DNA of 64,000 nt from CALMEC01 sp963706315 (GTDB lineage Bacteria; Actinomycetota; Thermoleophilia; Miltoncostaeales; Miltoncostaeaceae). Shown here in pieces: positions 8,781 through 21,662 of this stretch (position 1 is the stretch's first letter; each line of letters begins with the position of its first letter). The notes under the pieces are model-generated. The model was not told where the DNA came from. It did not search any database and saw only the letters and a list, made by a program, of their open reading frames with translations. The position numbers and the translations under genes are program-made. The stretch is taken from the NCBI GenBank assembly GCA_963706315.1, contig CAVPMA010000015.1, positions 806,001 through 870,000 on the forward strand, in the 5' to 3' direction.

Positions 8781-8805
8781 CCCCGGTGACGACGTTGACG
8801 GTTCG

Positions 8806-8832
8806 TTGAAGGTCCGGCACGGCAGGTACTAT
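8806..8832 (+). promoter_or_regulatory. Promoter for the beta-helix gene, leaderless type
   Basis: TACTAT at 8827-8832 is six bases before the GTG at 8839. TTGAAG at 8806-8811 is a possible -35 with short (15 bp) spacing. The transcription start should coincide with the start codon. Confidence 0.55.
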
Positions 8833-8838
8833 CGATCC

Positions 8839-9897
8839 GTGCGGTTCCCCCTTGGAGTGAGCGGCATCGTCGCGGCGCTGGCCGCCGCCGTGCCCGCCGT
8901 CGGCGCCGCCCTTCCGCCCGGCAACCCGGACGGCCATGTCGCCGTTCCGGTGGACGGCCGAGCGGTCGACACCTCGCGGCCGTCGCGCGTGGTCGGCAGG
9001 GGCACTCCCGCGAGCTGCACGTCCCGGGCCGTCGTGGCGGCGGTCGCCGCCGGCGGCATCATCACGTTCGACTGTGGCTCCGACCCCGTGACGATCAAGA
9101 TGGCGACGACGGCCAAGATCCGCAACACCAGCCCCCGGGTGGTCATCGACGGCCGCGGCAAGGTGACGCTCAGCGGGGGCGGCGTCCGCCGGATCCTCTA
9201 CCTCAACACGTGCGACCGCGCCCAGGTGTGGACGACATCGCATTGCGACGACCAGCCCACGCCGCAGCTGACGGTCCAGAATCTGACGTTCGCCGACGGC
9301 AACGCCACCGGGCAGCGGACCGACGGCGGCGGGGGAGGCGCCATCTTCGCTCGCGGGGGCAGGCTCAGGGTCGTCGACACCCGATTCGTCCGCAACCGCT
9401 GCGACGCGACCGGCCCCGACGTCGGCGGGGCCGCGATCCGTGCGCTGGACCAGTCCCGCGACCGTCCGGTGTACATCGTGCGCAGTACCTTCGGGGGAGC
9501 CGCGGGCCAGGGCGGTGTGTGCTCCAACGGCGGTGCGCTCAGCAGTATCGGGGTCTCATGGGTCGTCCTCAACAGCGTCATGACCCACAACCGCGCCATC
9601 GGTCGCGGAGCGAACCCCGCGCGCGGTGGCACCCCCGGCGGCGGCAGCGGCGGGGCGATCTACACCGACGGCAACCGGTTCACGGTCCGCATCGCCGGGT
9701 CCATCCTGCAGGGCAACTCGGCGCGTGAGGGCGGGGGCGCGGTGTTCTTCGTCAGCAACGACCGGACCGGCACGATGCGCATCGAGCGCTCGCGTCTGGT
9801 CGGCAACCCGAGCGCCGGGTTCGAAACACGCGGACTGCCGGGCATCTTCTTCCTCGGCGCGCGCCCGCCCACGGTGATCGCTTCGACGCTCAGGTGA
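8839..9897 (+). CDS. Secreted parallel beta-helix (pectate-lyase-fold) protein
   Basis: 352 residues with a signal peptide (GVSGIVAALAAAVPAVGAA). The rest is a run of short beta-strand rungs rich in Asn, Gly, Val and Ile: VVIDGRGKVTLSGGG, LTVQNLTFADGNATG, GGGGAIFARGGRLRVVDTRF, GGAIYTDGNRFTVRIAGSI. This GGAI / N-x-A pattern is typical of right-handed beta-helix proteins with polymorphic-outer-membrane-like repeats. No catalytic residues can be assigned, so enzyme or adhesin is open. The GTG at 8839 was chosen over an in-frame TTG at 8806 because of the signal peptide and the TACTAT box 6 nt upstream. Confidence 0.8.
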   Translation: MRFPLGVSGIVAALAAAVPAVGAALPPGNPDGHVAVPVDGRAVDTSRPSRVVGRGTPASCTSRAVVAAVAAGGIITFDCGSDPVTIKMATTAKIRNTSPRVVIDGRGKVTLSGGGVRRILYLNTCDRAQVWTTSHCDDQPTPQLTVQNLTFADGNATGQRTDGGGGGAIFARGGRLRVVDTRFVRNRCDATGPDVGGAAIRALDQSRDRPVYIVRSTFGGAAGQGGVCSNGGALSSIGVSWVVLNSVMTHNRAIGRGANPARGGTPGGGSGGAIYTDGNRFTVRIAGSILQGNSAREGGGAVFFVSNDRTGTMRIERSRLVGNPSAGFETRGLPGIFFLGARPPTVIASTLR

Positions 9898-9923
9898 TCC
9901 GTCCCCGGCGCGGCGGACGCCAC

Positions 9924-9953
9924 TGGACATCCGGCCCCCCGATGTCGCAGAAT
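9924..9953 (+). promoter_or_regulatory. Candidate promoter for the 66-residue protein
   Basis: TGGACA (9924-9929) and CAGAAT (9948-9953) are separated by 18 bp, giving a leader of about 35 nt that ends in GAGGAGGA before the ATG at 9996. Confidence 0.5.
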
Positions 9954-9995
9954 TCCGCCCGGCAAGGGTTTGGGCACACACGAGGAGGATCACGC

Positions 9996-10196
9996 ATGCC
10001 GCTGGACGCCGACGTCAAGAGCAAGCTCCGCGACCGGGTCTCCACCGCCAACAAGTCGAACGTCGACGACGTCATCGCGGACGTCGAAGCGACCCGCGCG
10101 ACGCTCGCGGAGGACGACAAGGACTACACACGCCTCGGCGTCTGGCTCGAGGACCTCGCGGTCGTGAAGGGCGGCGGCGTCCCCGGCAAGTTCTAG
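9996..10196 (+). CDS. Small acidic helical protein of unknown function
   Basis: 66 residues with an excellent Shine-Dalgarno (GAGGAGGA, 9982-9989) before the ATG. The sequence is highly charged and predicted mostly helical (KSKLRDRVSTANKSNVDDVIADVEATRATLAEDDKDY), ending in a Gly-rich GGGVPGKF tail. It has no signal peptide or membrane segment. I recognise no family. Its strong ribosome site and own promoter argue that it is real and well expressed. Confidence 0.75.
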   Translation: MPLDADVKSKLRDRVSTANKSNVDDVIADVEATRATLAEDDKDYTRLGVWLEDLAVVKGGGVPGKF

Positions 10197-10344
10197 CGGA
10201 CAGACGGCGCATCGCGAGGCCCCGTCGCATCATTGCCGCCGCGTCCGGGTCCGCTGAAACGGGGTCGGTGGACGCGCGTCGCGAGCAGCGACGGGCGTCC
10301 GCGTCCGGGTGCCTGCCCTGAGGAGAGGCCGACCGACAGGTCGT

Positions 10345-10857
10345 TCATCGCCGCCGCGTGGGGGGGCGGCCCCAGGCGCTTCCGAGGAGCCGCTGCAACC
10401 GGCGGGTCTCGGCGATCGCGTTCAGCGGTCGCCGGTCGCTGGTGGCACCCTCGGTCCTGCGCAGGCGGCTGGCCCGTCCCTCGCGAACCTCGATCCACCG
10501 CTCGTAGTCGTTGATCAGCGACACGAGCAGGTCCGCGATCTCGAGGGCGGCCTCGCTGCCGTCGAACGGGGCGCCGTCGAACAGCAGCTCCTCGTCCGCC
10601 GCCCGGTACACGAGCTCGCCGAGCCGAGCGTGGCGGGCGCGCAGGTCCTCGGTGCCGACCCGCACCGACAGGCCGTGCCACTCGCGTTTCAGGACCCCGT
10701 CTTCGACCGCCGGGCGGAAGCCGTAGGCCCGCATCCGGCGCCGCTCCGTCGGCTGGATCCAGACCGAGTGGGCGGAGCCGACGAGCGGCGTGAGCTCTCG
10801 GATCCAACCGCCTTCTGGCGGCTCAGGCCGAGTCGGCGAAGGCAGTCCGTCACTCAC
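10345..10857 (-). CDS. Hypothetical protein
   Basis: 170 residues, soluble, mixed helical, with WIRELTPLVGSAHSVWIQP near the start and ADEELLFDGAPFDGSEAALEIADLLVSLINDYERWIEVREG in the middle. I know no family. The GTG at 10857 has GGCGGA directly before it and CATACT 6 nt upstream; an in-frame start at 10896 is less likely. It is divergent from rpoB. The gap 10197-10344 between it and the convergent small gene holds only a weak 6-bp hairpin (10277-10293). Confidence 0.55.
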   Translation of the reverse strand: MSDGLPSPTRPEPPEGGWIRELTPLVGSAHSVWIQPTERRRMRAYGFRPAVEDGVLKREWHGLSVRVGTEDLRARHARLGELVYRAADEELLFDGAPFDGSEAALEIADLLVSLINDYERWIEVREGRASRLRRTEGATSDRRPLNAIAETRRLQRLLGSAWGRPPTRRR

Positions 10858-10931
10858 TCCGCCAGTATGCACGCCCCGGACGCGCACGTCTCGCACGGAT
10901 CCCTCGGCGAGGCAAGTCTAAGAGGGCGGAT

Positions 10932-10941
10932 GTGCTACCCT
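10932..10941 (+). promoter_or_regulatory. rpoB promoter (extended -10)
   Basis: GTGCTACCCT contains a TAnnnT -10 (10936-10941) with the GTGC extension also seen before rpsL and infA. No clear -35 is visible. The leader is about 70 nt and ends in AGGAGGT before rpoB. Confidence 0.55.
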
Positions 10942-11015
10942 TCCCCGTTGCGCTTGTGCCGCCCTCGCTTCCCCCTCGCTCCCATCCGTAAGCTCACGTC
11001 AGGAGGTCTCAGGAC

Positions 11016-14000
11016 TTGAGCACCACCAAGCCTGCCCGCGGTCGCCGGACGTTTTCCCGGCTCGACAAGGTCCTCGAGGTTCCGCACCTCATCAACATCC
11101 AGCGGAAATCCTACGAGTGGTTCCTCAACGAGGGACTCCGGGAGACCATCGACGACATCTCCCCGATCATGGACTTCACGGGCACGCTTGCCGTGGACTT
11201 CGGCACGTACACCCTCGGTGGCTGGCAGGCCGGTGAGCCGCTGGAGTACATCCAGCCGAACAACCCCATCAAGGAGTGCCGCGAGAAGGACCTGACGTTC
11301 GCGGCCCCGCTCACGATGGAGGTCAGCTTCGTCAACCAGGAGACCGGCGAGATCCGCAGGCAGAAGGTGTTCATGGGCGACCTTCCGCTCATGACCGACT
11401 GGGGCACCTTCATCATCAACGGCACCGAGCGCGTCATCGTGACGCAGCTCGTGCGCTCGCCGGGCGCATACATCATGGAGCCGAAGGACCGCGAGAAGCA
11501 GGTGTTCGTCGCGAACCTCATGCCGGCGCGCGGATCCTGGCTCGAGCTCGAGATCGACAAGAAGGGCCTCGTCAACGTCCGCATCGACCGCAAGCGCAAG
11601 CTGCCGGTCACGACGCTGCTGTTCGCCCTCGGCTACACGCGCAATGACATCCTCAACCTGTTCCCGCACCCCGAGGACAAGACGCGCGTCAACCCGTTCA
11701 TCGAGGCGACCCTCGAGAAGGACCCGATTGAGGGTGAGGTCGCGACCGGCAACAAGAAGAGCCTCAAGGAGATCGAGGCGATCGTCTCCGAGATGACCGA
11801 GCTCTACACGCAGATGCAGGCGTCGCACGCCGACGAGCGCTCGCGGCTCCAGGGCGAGATCGACAAGCTCGAGAAGAAGATCGAGCAGCGCGCGGGCGAG
11901 ACGATGCAGCACGCCCTCATCGAGGTCTTCAAGAAGCAGCGTCCGGGTGAGCCCCCGACAGTCGACACCTCACGGTCGCTCGTGCGGTCACTGTTCTTCG
12001 ACGCGAAGCGCTACGACCTCACCAAGGTCGGCCGCTACAAGCTCAACGCGCGCCTCGGCTCGGACCTGCCGACCTCGATCCGCACGCTCACCAGCCCCCG
12101 GTTCACCGGCGGCGCGGCCGGCATGAGCGACGATCTCGTGCGGCTCATCAAGGAGCTGGTGGACCTGCCGGTCCGCTACGGCCTCCCCGAGGAGTCCAAG
12201 GACTTCGCGGCCGACGCGGCGCTGCTGCCCCGCGACGAGCTGGTGCACGAGCTCGACGAGTACGAGCACTTCGGCAACCGCCGGCTGCGCACCGTGGGTG
12301 AGCTCATCCAGGAGGCGTTCCGGGTGGGGCTCTACCGCATGGAGCGCGTCGTGCGCGAGCGCATGAGCACCGAGGACGCCGACACGATCACCCCGCAGAC
12401 GATCATCAACATCCGCCCGGTGGTCGCGGCCCTCAAGGAGTTCTTCGGCTCATCGCAGCTGTCGCAGTTCATGGACCAGACGAACTCGCTGGCGGGGCTC
12501 ACGCACCGCCGCCGCCTGTCGGCCCTCGGCGCCGGCGGACTGACCCGCGAGCGCGCCCCCATCGAGGTGCGCGACGTGCACACCACCCACTACGGCCGGA
12601 TGTGCCCGATCGAGACCCCGGAAGGCCCGAACATCGGCCTCATCGGGTCGCTCTCCAGCTACGCGACGATCAACGAGTACGGGTTCATCCAGACCCCGTA
12701 CCGCAAGGTGGTCAAGGGCGTCGTCACGGACGACGTGGTGCGTCTCGACGCCACGCAGGAAGAGCACAAGATCATCGCCCAGGCCAACGCCGACGTCGAC
12801 GCGAAGGGCAAGCTCGTCGGCGCCGTGCTGTGCCGCAAGGGCGGGCAGCCGATCATGGCCAACCCGGGCGACGTGGACTTCATGGACGTCTCACCGGAGC
12901 AGATCGTCTCGGTCGCGACGGCGCTCATCCCGTTCCTCGAGCACAACGACGCCAACCGCGCGCTGATGGGCGCGAACATGCAGCGTCAGGCCGTGCCGCT
13001 CATGATCACCGACGCCCCGCTCATCGGGACCGGCATGGAGCGGCGCGCCGCGATCGACACCGGCGACGTCGTCGTGAGCCGCGTCGACGGCACGGTCGTG
13101 TCGGTCGACGCGACGCACATCATCGTCGAGGACCGCAAGGGCGAGCTCGTCCGCGCGGACTTCGAGAAGTTCACCCGGTCCAACCAGGGCACGATCATCC
13201 ACCAGAAGCCGATCGTCCGGATGGGCGACAAGGTGTCGGCCGGCGACGTCCTCGCCGACGGCAGCTCCACGAGCAACGGCGAGCTCGCGCTCGGTAAGAA
13301 CATGCTGGTCGCCTTTATGAGCTGGGAGGGCTACAACTTCGAGGACGCGATCATCGTGTCCGAGCGCCTCGTGAAGGACGACGTCCTCTCGTCGATCCAC
13401 ATCGAGGAGTACGAGATCGACGCCCGCACCACGAAGCTCGGCGCCGAGGAGATCACACGCGACATCCCGAACCGCAGCGAAGAGTCGCTGCGCGACCTGG
13501 ACGAGCGCGGCGTGGTCCGCATCGGGGCGGAGGTCACCTCCGGCGACCTGCTCGTCGGGAAGGTCACGCCGAAGGGCGAGACCGAGCTGACCGCCGAGGA
13601 GAAGCTGATCCGCGCCATCTTCAAGGAGAAGGCCGGCGAGGTGCGCGACACGTCCCTCAAGGTGCCGCACGGCGAGGGTGGCAAGGTCATCGACGTGAAG
13701 ACCTTCAGCCGCGACAACGGCGACGACCTGCCGCCGGGCGTCAACGAGCTGGTGCGCGTGTACGTCGCGAAGCGCCGCAAGATCGCGGAGGGCGACAAGC
13801 TCGCCGGCCGCCACGGCAACAAGGGCGTCATCTCCAAGATCGTGCCGGCTGAAGACATGCCGTTCCTGGAGGACGGCACCCCGATCGACATGATCCTCAA
13901 CCCGCTCGGCGTGCCGAGCCGGATGAACATCGGCCAGATCCTCGAGACGCACCTCGGCTGGGTCGCCCACCACGGGTGGCACGACGGCGGCAAGGCCAAC

Positions 14001-14789
14001 GGCGAGCCGCTCGAGCGGACGTTCGTCGCGACCCCGGTGTTCGACGGGGCCACCCCCGAGGACGTCGACCAGGCGCTGATCGACTGGCAGGAGAGCCACC
14101 CCGACACCCCGATCTCGTTCAGCGTCGACGGCGCGGACCGTGCGGGACGTCGCTGCTCCGGGAAGGTCAAGCTCTACAACGGGCGCACCGGGGAGCCGTA
14201 CGACGGCAAGGTCACCGTCGGGTACATGTACATGCTCAAGCTCCTGCACCTGGTCGACGACAAGATCCACGCCCGCTCCACAGGCCCGTACTCCCTCGTC
14301 ACGCAGCAGCCCCTCGGCGGCAAGGCGCAGTTCGGCGGTCAGCGCTTCGGCGAGATGGAGGTATGGGCACTCGAGGCGTACGGCGCCGCCTACACGCTGC
14401 AGGAGATGCTCACGATCAAGAGCGACGACACCGTCGGACGCGTCAAGGCGTACGAGGCGATCGTCAAGGGCGAGAACATCCAGGAGCCGTCGATTCCGGA
14501 GAGCTTCAAGGTGCTCGTCAAGGAGATGCAGAGTCTCGGCCTCGACGTCAAGATCGAGGGCGACTCCGGCGACGAGCTGCGGCGCGACGACGACGACGAT
14601 CTCATCCGCGCGGCCGAAGAGCTCGGCATCGACCTGTCCGGCGGACTGGGCGTCGGGCGGTCCGAGCTCGAGGACGGCGAAGGCGGCGAGAACGGCGGGG
14701 AGGCGGTCACCGTGGAGGCCCCGGAAGAGGCGCTCAACCTGGCCGACGACGCAGGTGAGGCAGACGAGGCCGGCGAGGCGACGGAGTAG
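11016..14789 (+). CDS. rpoB: DNA-directed RNA polymerase beta subunit
   Basis: 1257 residues. TTG start with AGGAGGT at 11001-11007. Core catalytic subunit. The rifampicin pocket (GSSQLSQFMDQTNSL... LTHRRRLSALGAGGL, about 12450-12545) keeps the equivalents of E. coli Q513, D516, H526, R529 and S531, so intrinsic sensitivity is expected; the usual GPGG after it is GAGG. Between TLEKDP and the conserved RPGEPPT there is an extra about 60-residue charged helical segment (about 11733-11910) that I do not recall from mycobacterial RpoB. The C-terminus is a low-complexity acidic tail. rpoC follows after 70 bp. Confidence 0.98.
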   Translation: MSTTKPARGRRTFSRLDKVLEVPHLINIQRKSYEWFLNEGLRETIDDISPIMDFTGTLAVDFGTYTLGGWQAGEPLEYIQPNNPIKECREKDLTFAAPLTMEVSFVNQETGEIRRQKVFMGDLPLMTDWGTFIINGTERVIVTQLVRSPGAYIMEPKDREKQVFVANLMPARGSWLELEIDKKGLVNVRIDRKRKLPVTTLLFALGYTRNDILNLFPHPEDKTRVNPFIEATLEKDPIEGEVATGNKKSLKEIEAIVSEMTELYTQMQASHADERSRLQGEIDKLEKKIEQRAGETMQHALIEVFKKQRPGEPPTVDTSRSLVRSLFFDAKRYDLTKVGRYKLNARLGSDLPTSIRTLTSPRFTGGAAGMSDDLVRLIKELVDLPVRYGLPEESKDFAADAALLPRDELVHELDEYEHFGNRRLRTVGELIQEAFRVGLYRMERVVRERMSTEDADTITPQTIINIRPVVAALKEFFGSSQLSQFMDQTNSLAGLTHRRRLSALGAGGLTRERAPIEVRDVHTTHYGRMCPIETPEGPNIGLIGSLSSYATINEYGFIQTPYRKVVKGVVTDDVVRLDATQEEHKIIAQANADVDAKGKLVGAVLCRKGGQPIMANPGDVDFMDVSPEQIVSVATALIPFLEHNDANRALMGANMQRQAVPLMITDAPLIGTGMERRAAIDTGDVVVSRVDGTVVSVDATHIIVEDRKGELVRADFEKFTRSNQGTIIHQKPIVRMGDKVSAGDVLADGSSTSNGELALGKNMLVAFMSWEGYNFEDAIIVSERLVKDDVLSSIHIEEYEIDARTTKLGAEEITRDIPNRSEESLRDLDERGVVRIGAEVTSGDLLVGKVTPKGETELTAEEKLIRAIFKEKAGEVRDTSLKVPHGEGGKVIDVKTFSRDNGDDLPPGVNELVRVYVAKRRKIAEGDKLAGRHGNKGVISKIVPAEDMPFLEDGTPIDMILNPLGVPSRMNIGQILETHLGWVAHHGWHDGGKANGEPLERTFVATPVFDGATPEDVDQALIDWQESHPDTPISFSVDGADRAGRRCSGKVKLYNGRTGEPYDGKVTVGYMYMLKLLHLVDDKIHARSTGPYSLVTQQPLGGKAQFGGQRFGEMEVWALEAYGAAYTLQEMLTIKSDDTVGRVKAYEAIVKGENIQEPSIPESFKVLVKEMQSLGLDVKIEGDSGDELRRDDDDDLIRAAEELGIDLSGGLGVGRSELEDGEGGENGGEAVTVEAPEEALNLADDAGEADEAGEATE

Positions 14790-14859
14790 CCGACCCCCCG
14801 CGCCGTGAGGCGCGGACTCCATCGCACCGTCACCAGCTGCAACGAAAGGCGAGAACCGC

Positions 14860-19386
<4,527 letters not shown>

Positions 19387-19399
19387 TGATCGACTGGGG

Positions 19400-19425
19400 C
19401 GCCCACCGGCGTGAGCCGGTGGGCG
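19400..19425. terminator. Hairpin terminator after rpoC
   Basis: Perfect 11-bp arms (19400-19410, 19415-19425) around a GTGA loop, 14 nt after the rpoC stop and extendable by GGGGC/GCCCC pairing. No T-run. The convergent metallopeptidase gene ends at 19484. Confidence 0.85.
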
Positions 19426-19483
19426 AATGCCCCAGCGTTCAGTCCGGCTCCACCGCGTCGTCAGACTCTGGTGGCCGGTCTGC

Positions 19484-19987
19484 CTACCCCTCCGTGTCCT
19501 CCTCGAGGCCCTTCGCGATGAGGAACCCGCGGGCGCGCTCGGTCCTCGGGTAGCGATCGGCGAGCGCCCAGAACTCCGGTCCGTGCCCGTGCTCCGCGAG
19601 GTGCGCGAGCTCGTGGACGATCACGTAGTCCAGCACCCATCCCGGGAACCCGGCCAGGCGGCGGGAGATGCGGATCGTCCCGCGCGCCGGCGTGCAGGAG
19701 CCCCACCGCGCCGACTGGTTGTCCACCCAGTCGATGCGCGCGGGCCGCGGCAGCCCGTACCGGCGGGCCAGGCGCCCGGCCCGCGCGGCGAGGTCGATGT
19801 CCGCGCCCGCCCGCCGGCGGGTGATCCGCCGGACGAGGCTGTCGACGAGGCGGGCCTCCTCCGCCGCGGAAAGCCCCGCCGGGACGCGCACCTCGATCCC
19901 GCCGTCGACCTCGCGCGCAGCGGCGGTGCGCCGGCGCCGGGGGCTGCGGATGATCCGCACGGCGGGATCGGGGTCGGGGCCGGTCAT
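19484..19987 (-). CDS. YgjP-like (DUF45) zinc metallopeptidase
   Basis: 167 residues. HELAH (H125, E126, H129) lies in VIVHELAHLAEHGHGPEFW, with a further His at 133/135 as third ligand candidate, and WGSCTPARGTIRISRRLA precedes it, the signature order of the YgjP/M48-related family. Cytosolic: no signal peptide. Its physiological substrate is unknown in most bacteria. The ATG at 19987 is 7 nt after TACCGT, so the mRNA should be leaderless. Confidence 0.85.
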   Translation of the reverse strand: MTGPDPDPAVRIIRSPRRRRTAAAREVDGGIEVRVPAGLSAAEEARLVDSLVRRITRRRAGADIDLAARAGRLARRYGLPRPARIDWVDNQSARWGSCTPARGTIRISRRLAGFPGWVLDYVIVHELAHLAEHGHGPEFWALADRYPRTERARGFLIAKGLEEDTEG

Positions 19988-19994
19988 CGGCCTC

Positions 19995-20000
19995 ACGGTA
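19995..20000 (-). promoter_or_regulatory. Leaderless-type -10 box for the YgjP-like gene
   Basis: Minus-strand GGCTACCGT: TACCGT, seven bases (GAGGCCG), then the ATG at 19987. Confidence 0.55.
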
Positions 20001-20015
20001 GCCGAGTCGACGGGT

Positions 20016-20057
20016 GCGGTCCGGGGGGCGGACGGGCAGTCCGCCCCCCCGGACCGC
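20016..20057 (-). terminator. Terminator of the osmoprotectant transporter operon
   Basis: About 17-bp GC-rich arms with one bulged C flank CGGGCAG, directly after the substrate-binding protein stop on the minus strand. Confidence 0.85.
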
Positions 20058-20061
20058 GGGC

Positions 20062-20985
20062 CTACTGCGAGAGCAGCCCGTTCGCCTCGAGGAACGCCTT
20101 CGCGGCGACGTCCGGGTCCTCTTTCTGGAGGTCCACGGAGGCGTTCATCTTGCGCACCGCGTCGCTGGTGAGCGCGGCGCTCACCTTGTTGATCGTGTCG
20201 GCGAACTCCGGCGGGGCCGCGTCGAGGAACTTCTGCGAGACCACCGGTATGCCCTGATACGGGGCGCCCTGGAACTTGCCCTTGTCGTCCTTCAGGACGA
20301 CGAGGTCGTCCGCGGCGATCTTCGGGTCGGTTCCGAAGGCGTAGACGCACTGCGCCTGGCCCTGCTCGACCGGGCGATACCGCAGCCCGATGTCGACCTT
20401 GATGACGTTCTTGAACTTGATCCCGTACTCCTTCTCCAGCAGAGGGAGCCCGTCGGCACGGGTGGTGTGCTCGGGGTTCGCCGAGTACACGATGTTGCTC
20501 GACGCCCGTCCGAGACTGGAGAGGTCCGTCAGCGAGTACTTCGCGACGGCGTCCTTCGTGCAGGCCACCTCGTTGTCGTTGTTGAAGGGCGCGACGTCGA
20601 GCACAGTGAGTCCCCGGGGGGCGTAGCCGGACTTGATGGCCGCGACCTGCTCGGTGACGTCGGTCGGCGGCGAGGTGACCTTCAGCACGTCGGTGAGCAG
20701 CGTCGTGGTGTAGTCCGGGTAGATGTCGACGTCGCCCTTCTGAATCGCCGCGTCGGCGATGGCGGTGCTTGTGAGCGACTTGAGGGTCACGGTGAAGCCC
20801 GCTCCCTCGAGCGCCTGCTTGTAGGCCTCGGCGATGATGTTGCTCTCGGTGAAGCCCTTGTTGGCGATGTTCACCGCCGGCTTGCCGCTGCTCGAGGAGT
20901 CGCTGCCACCACAACCGGCGACGAGCACCGAGAGGAGGCAGACGACAACAGCACCCGCGACGAGCGTTCTGCCACGTCGGATCAT
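20062..20985 (-). CDS. Glycine betaine/osmoprotectant ABC transporter substrate-binding lipoprotein
   Basis: 307 residues. Lipobox LVAGC with C25 as the lipidated Cys, then a Ser/Gly linker and an OpuAC-type type II binding domain: NIANKGFTESNIIAEAYKQALE, DIYPDYTTTL, VVLKDDKGKFQGAPYQGIPVV. It binds betaine, choline or a similar compatible solute (family knowledge; ligand not assigned). ATG with AGGGAGA upstream; the ATGA overlaps the stop of the upstream permease. Last gene of the four-gene operon. Confidence 0.92.
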   Translation of the reverse strand: MIRRGRTLVAGAVVVCLLSVLVAGCGGSDSSSSGKPAVNIANKGFTESNIIAEAYKQALEGAGFTVTLKSLTSTAIADAAIQKGDVDIYPDYTTTLLTDVLKVTSPPTDVTEQVAAIKSGYAPRGLTVLDVAPFNNDNEVACTKDAVAKYSLTDLSSLGRASSNIVYSANPEHTTRADGLPLLEKEYGIKFKNVIKVDIGLRYRPVEQGQAQCVYAFGTDPKIAADDLVVLKDDKGKFQGAPYQGIPVVSQKFLDAAPPEFADTINKVSAALTSDAVRKMNASVDLQKEDPDVAAKAFLEANGLLSQ

Positions 20986-21662
20986 GCGTTTCTCCCTGTC
21001 AGTCGAGCCTGACGACGGGAGCGTCGCAGGCCGGTTGGCGTGATGAGTCGATGCAAAGCGACGAGGATACCCTCGGCTGCCAGCGCGAGCAGGGTGACCG
21101 GGATCGCGCCCGCGAGCAGGACGTCGTCCTGGTTGTTCGAGAACCCGGCGATGATCGTGACACCAAGGCCACCCGCACCGATCGCCCCCGCCAGCGCCGC
21201 GGTGGAGACGATCATGACCGCCGCGGTACGGAGGCCGGTGAACATGAACGGCACGGCGAGCGGCAGCTCCACGCCGCGCAGCACCTGGACGCCGGTGTAG
21301 CCCATGCCCCGCGCCGCCTCGACGGCGCCCTGATCGGCCTGCTGGATGCCGGCGGCGACATTGAGCAGGACCGGCGGGATTCCGAGGAGCGTGAGGCCCA
21401 CGACTGCGGGCCAGAATCCCACCGAGGACAGCGCCATGACAAGGGCCATCGCCGCGAAGGTCGGGATCAGCCGGCCCGCGATTCCGCTGGCGGTCACCAG
21501 GAAGCCTCCGACGGGCCCGCTCTTCGCGCAGGCGATGCCGAGCATGAGCCCGATCGCGCCCGCGATGGCCAGCGGCACGACAGAGAGCTTCACGTGTTCG
21601 ATGACGCGCTGCCAGCCCTCGTTGGCTTGGAACGCGTTCCACGTGTCGGCCAGGAGGTTCAC
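20982..21662 (-). CDS. Osmoprotectant ABC transporter permease (second)
   Basis: 226 residues with five to six transmembrane helices and a binding-protein-dependent permease loop (EAARGMGYTGVQVLRGVELPLAVPFMFTGLRTA, the EAA motif). OpuBB/OpuBD type. GTG start overlapping the preceding permease stop by four bases (GTGA) and ending in ATGA overlap with the binding protein, so translation is coupled. Confidence 0.92.
   Translation of the reverse strand: MNLLADTWNAFQANEGWQRVIEHVKLSVVPLAIAGAIGLMLGIACAKSGPVGGFLVTASGIAGRLIPTFAAMALVMALSSVGFWPAVVGLTLLGIPPVLLNVAAGIQQADQGAVEAARGMGYTGVQVLRGVELPLAVPFMFTGLRTAAVMIVSTAALAGAIGAGGLGVTIIAGFSNNQDDVLLAGAIPVTLLALAAEGILVALHRLITPTGLRRSRRQARLTGRNA

Noticed and set aside
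19484..20914. A 476-residue minus-strand ORF covering the metallopeptidase and the betaine-binding protein
   Set aside because: Its upstream two thirds is a wrong-frame reading of the substrate-binding gene; the real metallopeptidase starts at ATG 19987.
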